DNA of 28,728 nt from positions 1 through 28,728 of the forward strand of contig JAKALI010000005.1 of the NCBI GenBank assembly GCA_021813195.1, written 5' to 3'. Origin of the DNA: Pseudomonadota bacterium (GTDB lineage: Bacteria > Pseudomonadota > Alphaproteobacteria > Rhizobiales > Hyphomicrobiaceae). The position numbers and the translations under genes are program-made. The notes under the pieces were generated by a model. It had not been told where the DNA came from. It was given only the letters and a program-made list of their open reading frames with translations, and did not search any database. Of this stretch, positions 5,630 through 13,220 are shown piece by piece (positions within the stretch are counted from its first letter, which is position 1; each line of letters opens with the position of its first letter).

Positions 5630-6201
5630 TGGCAGGCGTAAAAGGTCGTAGCGGTGGGCGTCGTCCGGGCTCGGGGCCGAAGCCAAAGGATGCCCGGCTG
5701 GCCCTCCTGCACGGAAGCCGGGACCGGGGCACTCGTCCTGCGGTTGACGCGGCCCCCGTGGTGATAACGGCGGGCGTTATCCAGCCGCCCGCGGACCTGC
5801 CGGCCGATCAGTTGGCGGTGTGGCGCGACTTGGCCCCGCACGCCCTGCGTGAGTTGACGCTGACGGCTGAGACGGCGCTGGCCTTTCGGGATCTGTGCGA
5901 GGCCATTGTCATCAAGCGCCGGATGCTGGCGGAGATTGAAGCGGACGGCTACATGACCTCCAAGGTGACGCTACAGATGGACGAAAAGGGCGGTGGCCTG
6001 CAATCGGTCGAGAAGAAAGCGCATAGTCTATGGCCGCAGTTTCGCGGGTTGATGCAGCGAGTCGAAACGGGGTACATGCGGTTCCGGTTGACGCCGGACG
6101 GGAAGCAGCGGGCGGCGAACGCGGAGCCGAAGGCGAAGAGTGCGTTGGAGATTCTACAGGAACAGTCGGCGCAGATGCGTCGGCCGGTCGGAGTCAAGTG
6201 A
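5629..6201 (+). CDS. terS: terminase small subunit (P27-like)
   Basis: The 190-residue product opens with MAGVKGRSGGRRPGSGPKP, the basic Gly/Arg/Pro N-terminus typical of P27-family small terminases (AT-hook-like). An oligomerisation segment follows (LPADQLAVWRDLAPHAL, LTAETALAFRDLCEAIVIKRRMLAEI), and a C-terminus with the conserved pattern SLWPQFRGLMQRVETGYMRF, LTPDGKQRA. It recognises phage DNA and hands it to TerL. ATG 5629 is preferred over the in-frame ATG at 5593 because the conserved start is there and GAGG lies five bases upstream. A palindromic repeat copy is embedded in its coding sequence at 5762-5782 (VVITAGVIQP). Confidence 0.85.
   Translation: MAGVKGRSGGRRPGSGPKPKDARLALLHGSRDRGTRPAVDAAPVVITAGVIQPPADLPADQLAVWRDLAPHALRELTLTAETALAFRDLCEAIVIKRRMLAEIEADGYMTSKVTLQMDEKGGGLQSVEKKAHSLWPQFRGLMQRVETGYMRFRLTPDGKQRAANAEPKAKSALEILQEQSAQMRRPVGVK
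5762..5782 (+). repeat. dispersed palindromic repeat, copy 2 (inside terS)
   Basis: TGATAACG-GCGGG-CGTTATCC: one base from consensus, encoding ITAGVI within the small terminase. It is the only strong copy well inside a long gene. Confidence 0.7.
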
Positions 6202-6371
6202 TGGCGTCCAGCGAAATCTTGACCGTGCGTCATCCGCGTTATTGGTCTGCGTCGGGTTGCATGGCGAATGAGACTGTTACGCCTCTCGGTGCGCTTGCTG
6301 CCGTGGCCGCGCATGATCCGTCGCCCCGTCTTGTGGATCGCGTCGTGGTGCGTGCGCCAGTTGAAGGTTGA
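6201..6371 (+). CDS. small hypothetical protein, 56 aa, between terS and terL
   Basis: ATG 6201 shares a base with the terS stop (TGATG), and its TGA (6369-6371) overlaps the TTG start of terL. The product (MASSEILTVRHPRYWSASGC..., LVDRVVVRAPVEG) has no recognised domain. Codon use is less GC-rich at third positions than in its neighbours. The perfect coupling on both sides is the main evidence; it could be a non-coding spacer that happens to be open. Confidence 0.4.
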   Translation: MASSEILTVRHPRYWSASGCMANETVTPLGALAAVAAHDPSPRLVDRVVVRAPVEG

Positions 6372-8071
6372 GACTTACTGATTCGATGAAGAAGCCCGCG
6401 CCCTTCTCGCATCGCGTAGACGACTACGCCCTTCGTGTGGGCAAGGGTGATATTGTCGCGGGGCCATTGGTGCGGTTGGCGTGCAAGCGCCACCTGGCCG
6501 ACCGCAAGCTGGCCGCACGCAAGCAGGGCCATCCTCGCGGGTTCTGGTTTGACGAAGCGGCGGCCGATCACATCATCGGCTTTTTTGAGACGGTCCTGCG
6601 GTTGCCCGACACGCTCGACGACATGGGCGATCCAATCCCCTTCGCGTTGATCCCCGCGCACACGTTCATCATCGGCTCGGTGTTCGGCTGGAAGACGAAA
6701 GAGGGCTGGCGTCGGTACCGCGAAGCCTACGTCGAAATGGGCAAAGGCAACGGGAAGACGCCGCTGGCGGCGGGCATCGGATTGTACGGCCTCATCATGG
6801 ACGGCGAACAGGCGGCCGAAATCTACAGCGCCGCCACGGGTATGGATCAGGCCAAACTCTGCTGGCTGGACGCGCAGCGCATGGTGGACGCCTCGCCTGA
6901 GTTGACGGCGCTGATCTACCAGTCACAGAACAACCTCGCCTACGAGCCAACGATGTCGTTCTTCCGGCCCGTATCGAACGAGAAGCGCGGTAAGTCAGGC
7001 CCGCGCCCGCACATTGTGCTGATTGACGAAGTTCACGAGCACGCGGACGGCGTAATCATCAACAAACTCCGAGCGGGCGCGAAGCGGCGACGGCAACCGC
7101 TATTCTTCGAGATCACCAACAGCGGCTTCGATCGGTCCTCCATCTGTTACGCGCACCACGAACACTCGCGCAAGGTGCTGGAAGGCATTGTCGAAGACGA
7201 TCGGTGGTTCGGGTACGTGTGCGGCTTGGATGAGACGGACGACTTTCTGAATGATCCGGCGTGCTGGATTAAGGCGAATCCCGGCCTTGGGGTCATCATC
7301 CAGAACGACTATCTGCAGCGCCAGGTGGACAACGCGAAGAACATTGCCGCCGAGACGAACACCGTCTTGAGGCTCAACGGCTGCGTCTGGACGGCTGCCC
7401 ATTCGGCCTTCTTCGACCGGGCCAAATGGGACGCCTGCGACGTGGCCTCTGACGCCGAGCTTGTGGGCATGCCCTGCTTTGGCGGCTTGGACTTGGGCCA
7501 GTCGGACGACTTCACGGCGTGGGTCCGCGTGTGGAAGTTGGCAGATGGCCGACTGGGGGTCCGCTGCCGGTTCTGGCTGCCCGAGGCGGCGATGAAGAAG
7601 TACCCGGAGCGTCCGTACGACCAGTGGCAACGCGCGGGCCTATTGACGGTCACCGATGGCGACACGACCGACCTCGACGTGGTGGAACAGACCATCATGG
7701 CCGACTGTCAGGAGTCGGGCGTGCGCGAAGTGGCGTACGACAAACGCTTCGCGGAGCAGTTGGCGCTGCACCTGCAGGGCGCGGGCGTCGTCATGGTCAA
7801 CACGCCGCAGGGATTCGGGCTGAACGAGAGCATTCGGGCGCTGGCCGATCACGTTGTGAACGGAACGCTGGCCCACAATGGCAACGCGATTTTGAGTTGG
7901 ATGGCAGACAACGCCGTCGTTGTTGTTGGCCGGCAAGGTGAATACAGGATCGACAAACAGAAGGCCAAGGAAAAGATTGATGGCATCGCGGCCCTGACAA
8001 TGGCGATCTCTCGGGCGATGGTCGCCGCGCCGGCCGAAGACCCGAACTATGTCCCGATGAGCGTGTGGTAG
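6368..8071 (+). CDS. terL: terminase large subunit (Terminase_1 type)
   Basis: A 567-residue packaging motor ATPase/nuclease, full length for the family. The ATPase domain has a Walker A variant GKGNGKT (residues 125-131), Walker B IVLIDE (216-221) and the coupling segment ITNSG. The RNase-H-like nuclease domain shows FGGLDLGQSDDFTAW (first Asp), then VREVAYDKRFAEQL, and a last acidic site near KAKEKIDGIAALTMAISRA. It translocates DNA into the prohead and cuts it. TTG 6368 is chosen because it overlaps the previous stop and GAAGG precedes it, though tightly. ATG 6386 (MKKPAPFSHRVDDY) is an alternative but has no ribosome binding site. Confidence 0.9.
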   Translation: MRLTDSMKKPAPFSHRVDDYALRVGKGDIVAGPLVRLACKRHLADRKLAARKQGHPRGFWFDEAAADHIIGFFETVLRLPDTLDDMGDPIPFALIPAHTFIIGSVFGWKTKEGWRRYREAYVEMGKGNGKTPLAAGIGLYGLIMDGEQAAEIYSAATGMDQAKLCWLDAQRMVDASPELTALIYQSQNNLAYEPTMSFFRPVSNEKRGKSGPRPHIVLIDEVHEHADGVIINKLRAGAKRRRQPLFFEITNSGFDRSSICYAHHEHSRKVLEGIVEDDRWFGYVCGLDETDDFLNDPACWIKANPGLGVIIQNDYLQRQVDNAKNIAAETNTVLRLNGCVWTAAHSAFFDRAKWDACDVASDAELVGMPCFGGLDLGQSDDFTAWVRVWKLADGRLGVRCRFWLPEAAMKKYPERPYDQWQRAGLLTVTDGDTTDLDVVEQTIMADCQESGVREVAYDKRFAEQLALHLQGAGVVMVNTPQGFGLNESIRALADHVVNGTLAHNGNAILSWMADNAVVVVGRQGEYRIDKQKAKEKIDGIAALTMAISRAMVAAPAEDPNYVPMSVW

Positions 8072-8088
8072 GCACTGAAGGAGCACCG

Positions 8089-8283
8089 ATGGGCAACGAA
8101 TCACAGACGAACGAACAGGGACGCAGGCTGTTGACGGTCGCTCAGGCGGCGAGGGAGAGCGGGGCGTCGAAGGACACGATTCGGCGGCACATCGCCAAAG
8201 GTGCGCTGCCTGCTCGTCACATCGGCCCGACGAAGCGGATCAGGATCGAGCGCGCAGCCTTCAGCCGTTACATGGATGAATAA
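8089..8283 (+). CDS. MerR/excisionase-type helix-turn-helix protein
   Basis: ATG 8089 has AAGGAG five bases upstream. The 64-residue product carries a winged-HTH of the MerR/excisionase DNA-binding class: LLTVAQAARESGASKDTIRRH (helix-turn-helix, given as LLTVAQAARESGASK and DTIRRH), then IAKGALPARHIGPTKRIRI as the wing and recognition turn. There is no ligand-binding domain. Proteins of this size bind DNA and can act as regulators or architectural factors. The position between terL and portal is unusual for an excisionase and suggests a regulatory or packaging-related role, which is inference. Confidence 0.75.
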   Translation: MGNESQTNEQGRRLLTVAQAARESGASKDTIRRHIAKGALPARHIGPTKRIRIERAAFSRYMDE

Positions 8284-8394
8284 AATCGACGGCAAACGTA
8301 GGCAATCGACCGCATTCTGATGAATACCCACTAGCCAGTTCTGCAATCCGTCCGCATCATAGACACAGTGCGGACTCAGCTCACCCCTAAACAC

Positions 8395-8420
8395 GGCCCC
8401 GCGCCCTTGCGGCCGGGGCC
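8395..8420 (+). promoter_or_regulatory. strong GC hairpin before the small membrane protein/portal
   Basis: GGCCCCG (8395-8401) pairs with CGGGGCC (8414-8420); CGC/GCG can extend it inside. It lies in the 153-base gap between the HTH gene and the next start. No U-tract follows, so it is not a standard terminator. It could be an RNA processing or translation control element. Confidence 0.4.
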
Positions 8421-8436
8421 ATCGCACTACATTTCG

Positions 8437-8577
8437 ATGTTTGCCGATGATGCGTTCGTTGCGCTCGGGGTTGTCTGCGGTTGGATCGGTGTGTACCGGC
8501 TGTGGCCGACGTACGCCTGGTTCTACGCGGGCGCGTGCTTGATCGGCGTGGGCTATGTGCTCGGACGGACGCGCTAA
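8437..8577 (+). CDS. small two-TM membrane protein
   Basis: The 46-residue product from ATG 8437 has two hydrophobic spans (AFVALGVVCGWIGVY and YAWFYAGACLIGVGYVL) joined by RLWPT, and ends GRTR. Small membrane proteins between terL and portal occur in several HK97-type phages without a known role. A longer start, GTG 8368, would add a Pro/Arg-rich extension across the hairpin and is less likely. The stop overlaps the portal start (TAATG). No clear ribosome binding site is visible. Confidence 0.5.
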   Translation: MFADDAFVALGVVCGWIGVYRLWPTYAWFYAGACLIGVGYVLGRTR

Positions 8578-9818
8578 TGCTGACCCGGCGCTACTTGGAA
8601 CAGCGATTCCAAGACGACGGCGACGTGTCGATCAGCCAGAATCCGGCGCGGGCGCTGCTGCTGTTCGGGGAGCAGCCCACGGCGGCGGGCGTGAGCGTGA
8701 CGCCGACGAACGCCGAAGGCATCGACACGGTGTATGCCTGCGTCGGCATTCTCAGCGACACGCTGGCCGGCCAGCCGCTCGAAGTGCTCAAGATTCTCAA
8801 GGGCGGCGGGTACCAGCCGGACACGGACTCGGAACTGTACACCCTGCTCCGCGACTTGCCGAATCCCGAGATGACCTCGTTCGACTTGCGGGTGACGATG
8901 GCGCGGTGGTTGTTCCTGTACGGGGACGCCTACGCGGAAATCGTGCGCCGGCCGAATGGCGACATCAAAGCCATCTGGCCCCTGCGCTCCGATCAAATGG
9001 AAGTGTGCCGCAACCGGAACACGTTGCAGATCGAGTATCGGTACCGCCATCCAGACGGCAGCACGCAGACATGGAAGTTCAACGCCGCCACGCCGCCGAT
9101 CTGGCATTGGCGCATCAATTCGATGGACGGGATTCACGGACGGTCGCCCATTCGCGTGACCCGCGAGTCCTTGGGCGCGGTGAAGGCCACACAGCAGTAC
9201 GGGGCGCGGTACTTTGCCAACGGCGGCAAGCCTGGCGGCGTGCTGAGTTTCCCGAACAAGCTGAACGCAGATTCGGCGCAGCGCATGTCCGAACGATGGC
9301 GCGAGACGCACGGCTCCAACGAGCATTCCCACAAGGTCGTGGTGTTGGAAGAAGGTGGCACGTTTACGCCGATCACGGCCCCGCCCGAGGATTCGCAGTT
9401 CATCGAAACGCAGGCCAAGGGCATCGAGTCGGTGGCGCGTATCTTCAGAGTGCCGCCCTTCATGGTCGGCGCGACGGAGAAGTCTACGTCGTGGGGCACG
9501 GGCATCGAAGAGCAGAAGCTCGGGTTTGTCGGTTTCACGATGAAGCCACTATTCGAGCAGGTCGAACAGTCGGGCAAGCGCGACCTACTGAACATCAAGA
9601 CGTTCGCCACGCGGAAGTTGCGGCATGACCTGGACGACTTGGAGCGCGGCGCAATGGGGAGCCGGTACGAGGCGCATGAGCGCGGATTCAATCGGTGGCT
9701 CACGGTGAATGACATCCGGCGCGCCGAGCACATGAACCCGTTGCCGGATGGCGACACGATGCCGACGGCGCAAGTCACCGCGCCCGATCCGGTCACGAAG
9801 GAACCGAGGCAACCATGA
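8577..9818 (+). CDS. portal protein (HK97 family)
   Basis: A 413-residue portal that forms the dodecameric ring at the capsid vertex, through which DNA enters and to which the tail joins. Family segments: TPTNAEGIDTVYACVGILSD, LAGQPLEVLK, MARWLFLYGDAYAEI, WHWRINSMDGIHGRSPI, ARYFANGGKPGGVL, IESVARIFRVPPFMVGA, WGTGIEEQKLGFVGF, MKPLFEQVEQ and FNRWLTVNDIRRAEHMNP. ATG 8577 is chosen over upstream in-frame codons because it couples to the previous stop (TAATG) and fits the family start (MLTRRYLEQRF). It overlaps the protease start by four bases. Confidence 0.92.
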   Translation: MLTRRYLEQRFQDDGDVSISQNPARALLLFGEQPTAAGVSVTPTNAEGIDTVYACVGILSDTLAGQPLEVLKILKGGGYQPDTDSELYTLLRDLPNPEMTSFDLRVTMARWLFLYGDAYAEIVRRPNGDIKAIWPLRSDQMEVCRNRNTLQIEYRYRHPDGSTQTWKFNAATPPIWHWRINSMDGIHGRSPIRVTRESLGAVKATQQYGARYFANGGKPGGVLSFPNKLNADSAQRMSERWRETHGSNEHSHKVVVLEEGGTFTPITAPPEDSQFIETQAKGIESVARIFRVPPFMVGATEKSTSWGTGIEEQKLGFVGFTMKPLFEQVEQSGKRDLLNIKTFATRKLRHDLDDLERGAMGSRYEAHERGFNRWLTVNDIRRAEHMNPLPDGDTMPTAQVTAPDPVTKEPRQP

Positions 9819-10408
9819 AGAACCTTGAAACGCGATCACTGGCCATGTTGCCGGAAGTACGGACGGACGGAGAGACGCGGCAGGTGTGCGGCGTGGGCGC
9901 GGTATTCAACACCGAGACAGTCATCGGCGGCATGTGGCGCGAGATGATCGCGCCGGGCGCGTTTACGTCGGCTATCGCCGGCGCGGACGTGCGCGGCCTA
10001 TTCAACCATGATCCGAACCGCGTCATGGGCCGAACGTCGTCGGGCACGATGAAGCTGTACGAGGATGCGACCGGACTGCACTACGACATCACGCCGAATC
10101 CCGACGATCCGATGGCGATGGGTGTCATGGCGATGGTGGCGCGCGGCGACGTGACGGGATCAAGCATCGGCTTCACGGTGAAGTCGGAAGTGTGGACGAA
10201 GCCCGGCACGTCCGCGGACTTGCCGCTTCGCACGATCACGGAAGTGGAGTGGCTGCGCGATGTGGGGCCGGTGACGTTCCCGGCCTATTCGGAGACGACG
10301 GCGGAAGCCCGCAGCGCGGCGGAAGCGTTGCGCGTCGTGCCGGAGATCCAGCAGGATCACACGGCAGAAAACACCTTGGCGCTGATGGCGCTGGAGGAAG
10401 TGATATAG
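9815..10408 (+). CDS. HK97-type prohead protease
   Basis: A 197-residue serine protease of the U35/HK97 prohead class, which removes the capsid delta-domain and cleaves itself during maturation. Seen: a starting strand with TRQVCGVGAVFNTE, EMIAPGAFTSAI, the catalytic His in LFNHDPNRVMGR (H65), the catalytic Ser in GDVTGSSIGF (S116 or S117), and the acidic position in WLRDVGPVTFPAY. The order is protease then capsid, with the delta-domain fused to the capsid protein, as in HK97. The start overlaps the portal stop (ATGA), and the stop (TAG) shares its last base with a GTG start. Confidence 0.9.
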   Translation: MKNLETRSLAMLPEVRTDGETRQVCGVGAVFNTETVIGGMWREMIAPGAFTSAIAGADVRGLFNHDPNRVMGRTSSGTMKLYEDATGLHYDITPNPDDPMAMGVMAMVARGDVTGSSIGFTVKSEVWTKPGTSADLPLRTITEVEWLRDVGPVTFPAYSETTAEARSAAEALRVVPEIQQDHTAENTLALMALEEVI

Positions 10409-10566
10409 TGGCGAAAGCGGACCTGAAAGAAGTGCGCTGCCACAAGTGCAAGAAACTGCTCTGTAAGGTGGAGCAAGAAGCGTTGCGTCCCGGCAAACTG
10501 GTCGAAATCAAGTGCCACGGATGCAACGTGATGAACTACAGCATTGGCGCGGACGAAACAGCGTGA
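10408..10566 (+). CDS. Com-like zinc-ribbon protein
   Basis: GTG 10408 shares a base with the protease stop and has GGAGGAAG about seven bases upstream. The 52-residue product is a single zinc ribbon: VRCHKCKKLLCK, then VEIKCHGCNVMNYS, i.e. CxxC-x~20-CxxC with a conserved basic turn. This matches the Com family, whose Mu member binds mom mRNA and activates its translation. No mom gene is visible here, so its target, if any, is unknown. A promoter candidate for the capsid gene overlaps its 3' end. Confidence 0.7.
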   Translation: MAKADLKEVRCHKCKKLLCKVEQEALRPGKLVEIKCHGCNVMNYSIGADETA

Positions 10567-10572
10567 GATAAT
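10544..10572 (+). promoter_or_regulatory. sigma70-like promoter candidate for the major capsid gene
   Basis: TTGGCG (10544-10549), 17 bases, then GATAAT (10567-10572). The start point would be near 10579, leaving a roughly 95-base leader before the capsid ATG. The most abundant virion protein having a private promoter makes sense, but the match is by eye only. Confidence 0.4.
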
Positions 10573-10595
10573 CGCTCTAGTTCGTTCCGCGCGTG

Positions 10596-10634
10596 TCGAG
10601 GCCCATCGAGGCCCACAAAACAAACATCGAGGCC
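10596..10634 (+). repeat. TCGAGGCC repeats in the capsid leader
   Basis: TCGAGGCCCA occurs in tandem at 10596-10605 and 10606-10615, and TCGAGGCC again at 10627-10634. The repeats lie in the untranslated leader downstream of the capsid promoter candidate. Role unknown. Confidence 0.45.
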
Positions 10635-10674
10635 GTGTCCGCTGCATTAGGCCCAAAGCAGCAGGAGACGACTC

Positions 10675-11913
10675 ATGGACCTCAAGGGATTGCGCGAACA
10701 GAAGGCCCGCCTCATTTCCGAGGTGCGGCAGACCATCGAAGACTGCAACAAAGAGAACAAGGCGCTGAGCGCGGAAGCGTTGGAGCGCGTGGACAGGGGC
10801 CGCGAGGCGATCAAGGCGCTGAGCGCCACGATCGAGCGGGCCGAGGAAATCGGCGCAATGGACGCGGCCATCGTGCCGGAGTCGCAGCGCACCGAGACTC
10901 GCGAACAGGGCGAAAAGCCGAACATCGAACAGCGCAACGAAGCGGTGTCCGCGTTCCTGCGGGGCCGCGCGACGGCGGAGCATCGTTCGATCCTCGCGGC
11001 GATGGACAACCCGGAGTTCCGCGACCAGAGCACCACTGGCAACGTGGGCGGCTACACGATCGCGCCGGATACCCGGTTCTACGGCCAGATCGTCGAAGCC
11101 CTCAAGAGCTTCGGCGGCATGCTGTCCGCCCCGGTGACCACGCTGGACACGGACACGGGCGCGGATCTGCCCTTCCCGACCGTGGATGACACGTCGAACG
11201 TGGGCGCACAGGTGGCTGAAGCCGGCGCGCATACGGGCGGCACGGATGTAACGGTGGGACAGTTGACCCTCAAGGCGTACGTGGTCAGCTCGAAGATCGT
11301 CAAGATCAGCCAGCAGCTCCTGCAGGACTCGTCAGCCAGCATCGACGCTTTTGTGGCTCGGGCGCTGGGCATCCGCGTGGCCCGCAAGCTCAACGCGCTC
11401 CTGACCACTGGCGCGGGCACCAGCACCATTCAGGGCATCGCCTACGCGGGCGCGTCGGTTGGTCGCACGTGCGCGGCGGGATTCGTCACCACGGTCAGCC
11501 CGGACGATCTGCTCCGGCTGAAGCACTCCGTTGATCCGGCCTACCGCGACAACGCGGCCGTGCGCTGGATGTTCAACGACACGTCCCTGTTGACCATCGC
11601 ACTCCTGAAGGACGGCGACGGCCAGTACATCTGGAAGCAGGGCATGACGGACGGCTCCCCGGATCGCCTGTTCGGCAAGCCGATCCAGATCAACCAGGAC
11701 ATGCCCGACATGGGCGCGTCTGCCAAGCCGGTGGCGTTCGGTGACTTCTCCCAGTACTACTTCCGCCGCGTGAAGGGCATTCAGGTCGTGCGCCTGAACG
11801 AACTCTACGCGGAAAACCTGCAGGTGGGCCTGATGGCCTTCGGCCGGTTCGACGGTGGCCTGATCGACGCCGGCATGCACCCGGTGCGCGTCCTCGTCAA
11901 CGCGGCTTCGTAG
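10675..11913 (+). CDS. major capsid protein, HK97 fold, with N-terminal delta-domain
   Basis: A 412-residue capsid protein. Residues 1-75 or so are a charged helical delta/scaffold domain (LKGLREQKARLISEVRQTIE..., LERVDRGREAIKALSATIE). A linker (RTETREQGEKPNIEQRN) follows, then the HK97 core: AFLRGRATAEHRSI (N-arm), NVGGYTIAPDTRFYGQIVEA, GADLPFPTVDDT, LKAYVVSSKIVKISQQLLQD, FVARALGIRVARKLNALLTTG, KDGDGQYIWKQ, IQINQDMPDM and VAFGDFSQYYFRRVKGIQVV. The delta-domain is presumably removed by the protease at 9815. ATG 10675 has GGAG seven bases upstream. The next gene follows after eight bases. Confidence 0.92.
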   Translation: MDLKGLREQKARLISEVRQTIEDCNKENKALSAEALERVDRGREAIKALSATIERAEEIGAMDAAIVPESQRTETREQGEKPNIEQRNEAVSAFLRGRATAEHRSILAAMDNPEFRDQSTTGNVGGYTIAPDTRFYGQIVEALKSFGGMLSAPVTTLDTDTGADLPFPTVDDTSNVGAQVAEAGAHTGGTDVTVGQLTLKAYVVSSKIVKISQQLLQDSSASIDAFVARALGIRVARKLNALLTTGAGTSTIQGIAYAGASVGRTCAAGFVTTVSPDDLLRLKHSVDPAYRDNAAVRWMFNDTSLLTIALLKDGDGQYIWKQGMTDGSPDRLFGKPIQINQDMPDMGASAKPVAFGDFSQYYFRRVKGIQVVRLNELYAENLQVGLMAFGRFDGGLIDAGMHPVRVLVNAAS

Positions 11914-11921
11914 GAGGCGAC

Positions 11922-12347
11922 ATGAACATCATCGCCAAATACCTGACGAGCGATTGCAAGCTGACGAAGATCAAGGACTACTCCGGCGCGGGGACATCCA
12001 CGATCACGTCAGACGAAGTGGACATGCTGGGATTCGAGGGCGTGGTCTTCTTCACGTCCTACGGCACGGCGGCGGCGAACAACACTGCGACCGTGACGGC
12101 CTCGGACACATCGGCGGGCGAAGCAGCCACGACCACGACATGCACGAGCGGCACGTCCGACGAAGACATTATCGTCGATGTCTTTCAGCCGGGGTACCGC
12201 TACCTGAAGCTGGCGTGCGCGTGCGGCACGTCGTCCACCGTCGAGAGCATCTGGGCGCTGCAGTACGGCGCTCGGAGCAAGGACCAGACGAGCGACGTGT
12301 CGGGCACGTCGAACGTTGCGCAGGCGACAGGGTTGACGCTCGCGTAG
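11922..12347 (+). CDS. head accessory/decoration candidate, 141 aa
   Basis: Starts eight bases after the capsid stop behind an excellent AGGAGG. The product (MNIIAKYLTSDCKLTKIKDY...) is rich in Thr, Ser, Ala and Gly, with an all-beta look (VVFFTSYGTAAANNTATVTA, DIIVDVFQPGYRYLKLACAC). It is very likely a soluble virion protein. Position directly after the capsid gene and before a hairpin suggests a capsid decoration or stabilisation protein; no family signature proves it. Confidence 0.6.
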   Translation: MNIIAKYLTSDCKLTKIKDYSGAGTSTITSDEVDMLGFEGVVFFTSYGTAAANNTATVTASDTSAGEAATTTTCTSGTSDEDIIVDVFQPGYRYLKLACACGTSSTVESIWALQYGARSKDQTSDVSGTSNVAQATGLTLA

Positions 12348-12363
12348 TTCGGAACCGTGCCAA

Positions 12364-12397
12364 GTGCTCGCCTGCTCAATTCCGAGCAGGCGGGCAC
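12364..12397 (+). terminator. 14-bp hairpin after the head accessory gene
   Basis: Bases 12364-12377 pair with 12384-12397 (one G-T pair) around the loop AATTCC. No U-tract follows, so it may stabilise the upstream mRNA or act as a weak or factor-dependent terminator between head genes. Confidence 0.5.
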
Positions 12398-12425
12398 AGC
12401 CTAACGGAACGAAGGGACAGCAATC

Positions 12426-13163
12426 ATGGCAGCAGATTTGAGCTACACCCCCAAGATCTACAAGAAGGACGGCGGCGACACACAGGTCGTAGCGAGCGGA
12501 GGCGTCATCACGGTCGAATCTGGCGGCACGCTGCAGTTGCAGGCGGGCGCCATTGCCGACATCACCGACAAGCTGCTCGCCGGCGGCGACATTGCGCTAG
12601 CGGATGGCAAGATCCTGATTGGCGATGCGACCGGCAAGGGCGTTGCGAACACGCCCAGCGGCGACGTCACGATCACCAACGCGGGCGTCACGGCGATCGG
12701 GGCCAACAAGGTCGTCACGGCAATGATCCTTGACGCCAATGTGACCACGGCGAAAATCGCAGACGCCAACGTGACCAACGCAAAACTCGCGGCGGGCGCT
12801 GGCGTGGCGGCGCTGGTGGCAGCCGGCCTCGGCAATTCGGCCAGCTACATCAAGACGGACACCGGGACTAAGACGCTTCTGGCGGCCCACGCCACAAAAA
12901 ATCGCGGCGTGCTGGTGCTGGTGCACATCGACGAGACCTTCGCCACGGGCGACACGTCTCAGTTGATCCTGAAGATCGGCGAGACCGGCACGATCGAGAA
13001 GTGTGCGGCGGCGGCGACGTTCACGAATGCGGCGGCGGGATCAGACTTCGTGTTCGGCTTCGTCAACACGTCCACCAACGCGATCATTGCCACGCTGACG
13101 GCGGCGGCCGGCACGGGGACGGGCGGGGCGTCAATCACGGTTCTGGCGCTGCCGAACTCGTAA
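12426..13163 (+). CDS. head fibre/decoration-like beta-helical protein, 245 aa
   Basis: Residues 1-60 contain YTPKIYKKDGGDTQVVASGG, then VITVESGGTLQLQAGA, typical of repeating beta-turn virion proteins. Next come DKLLAGGDIALADGKILIGDA and quasi-repeats DANVTTAKIADANVTNAKLA, which look like a short beta-solenoid. The C-terminal half (KNRGVLVLVHIDETFATG onwards) is a compact beta domain. The family appears in many HK97-type phages next to the capsid gene, annotated as head fibre or decoration protein. AAGGGA lies just before the ATG, and strong hairpins bracket the gene, suggesting control of dose. Confidence 0.65.
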   Translation: MAADLSYTPKIYKKDGGDTQVVASGGVITVESGGTLQLQAGAIADITDKLLAGGDIALADGKILIGDATGKGVANTPSGDVTITNAGVTAIGANKVVTAMILDANVTTAKIADANVTNAKLAAGAGVAALVAAGLGNSASYIKTDTGTKTLLAAHATKNRGVLVLVHIDETFATGDTSQLILKIGETGTIEKCAAAATFTNAAAGSDFVFGFVNTSTNAIIATLTAAAGTGTGGASITVLALPNS

Positions 13164-13169
13164 TGCAAC

Positions 13170-13202
13170 GGGGCGCGGCCGGGATAACCCGAGCCGCGCC
13201 CC
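13170..13202 (+). terminator. very strong GC hairpin after the head fibre-like gene
   Basis: Bases 13170-13183 (GGGGCGCGGCCGGG) pair with 13188-13191 and 13193-13202 around the loop ATAA, with one bulged A at 13192. No U-run follows. It ends 18 bases before the next ATG, so it might also affect that gene's translation. Confidence 0.5.
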
Positions 13203-13220
13203 ACACCTTGAGGCGACACC

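Noticed and set aside
8555..9628. Long + strand open frame of 357 codons inside the portal gene
   Set aside because: It overlaps the clearly conserved portal in another frame and is rich in Arg, Gly and Ala, as expected for a GC-rich shadow frame; no motif is present.
10593..11189. + strand frame starting GTG 10593 into the capsid gene
   Set aside because: Its first part lies in the leader and looks repetitive; the rest is a shadow of the capsid coding frame.
10357..11232. Minus-strand open frame of 291 codons across the capsid gene
   Set aside because: It lies opposite the capsid gene, has no ribosome binding site and shows Arg/His/Leu-rich shadow composition.
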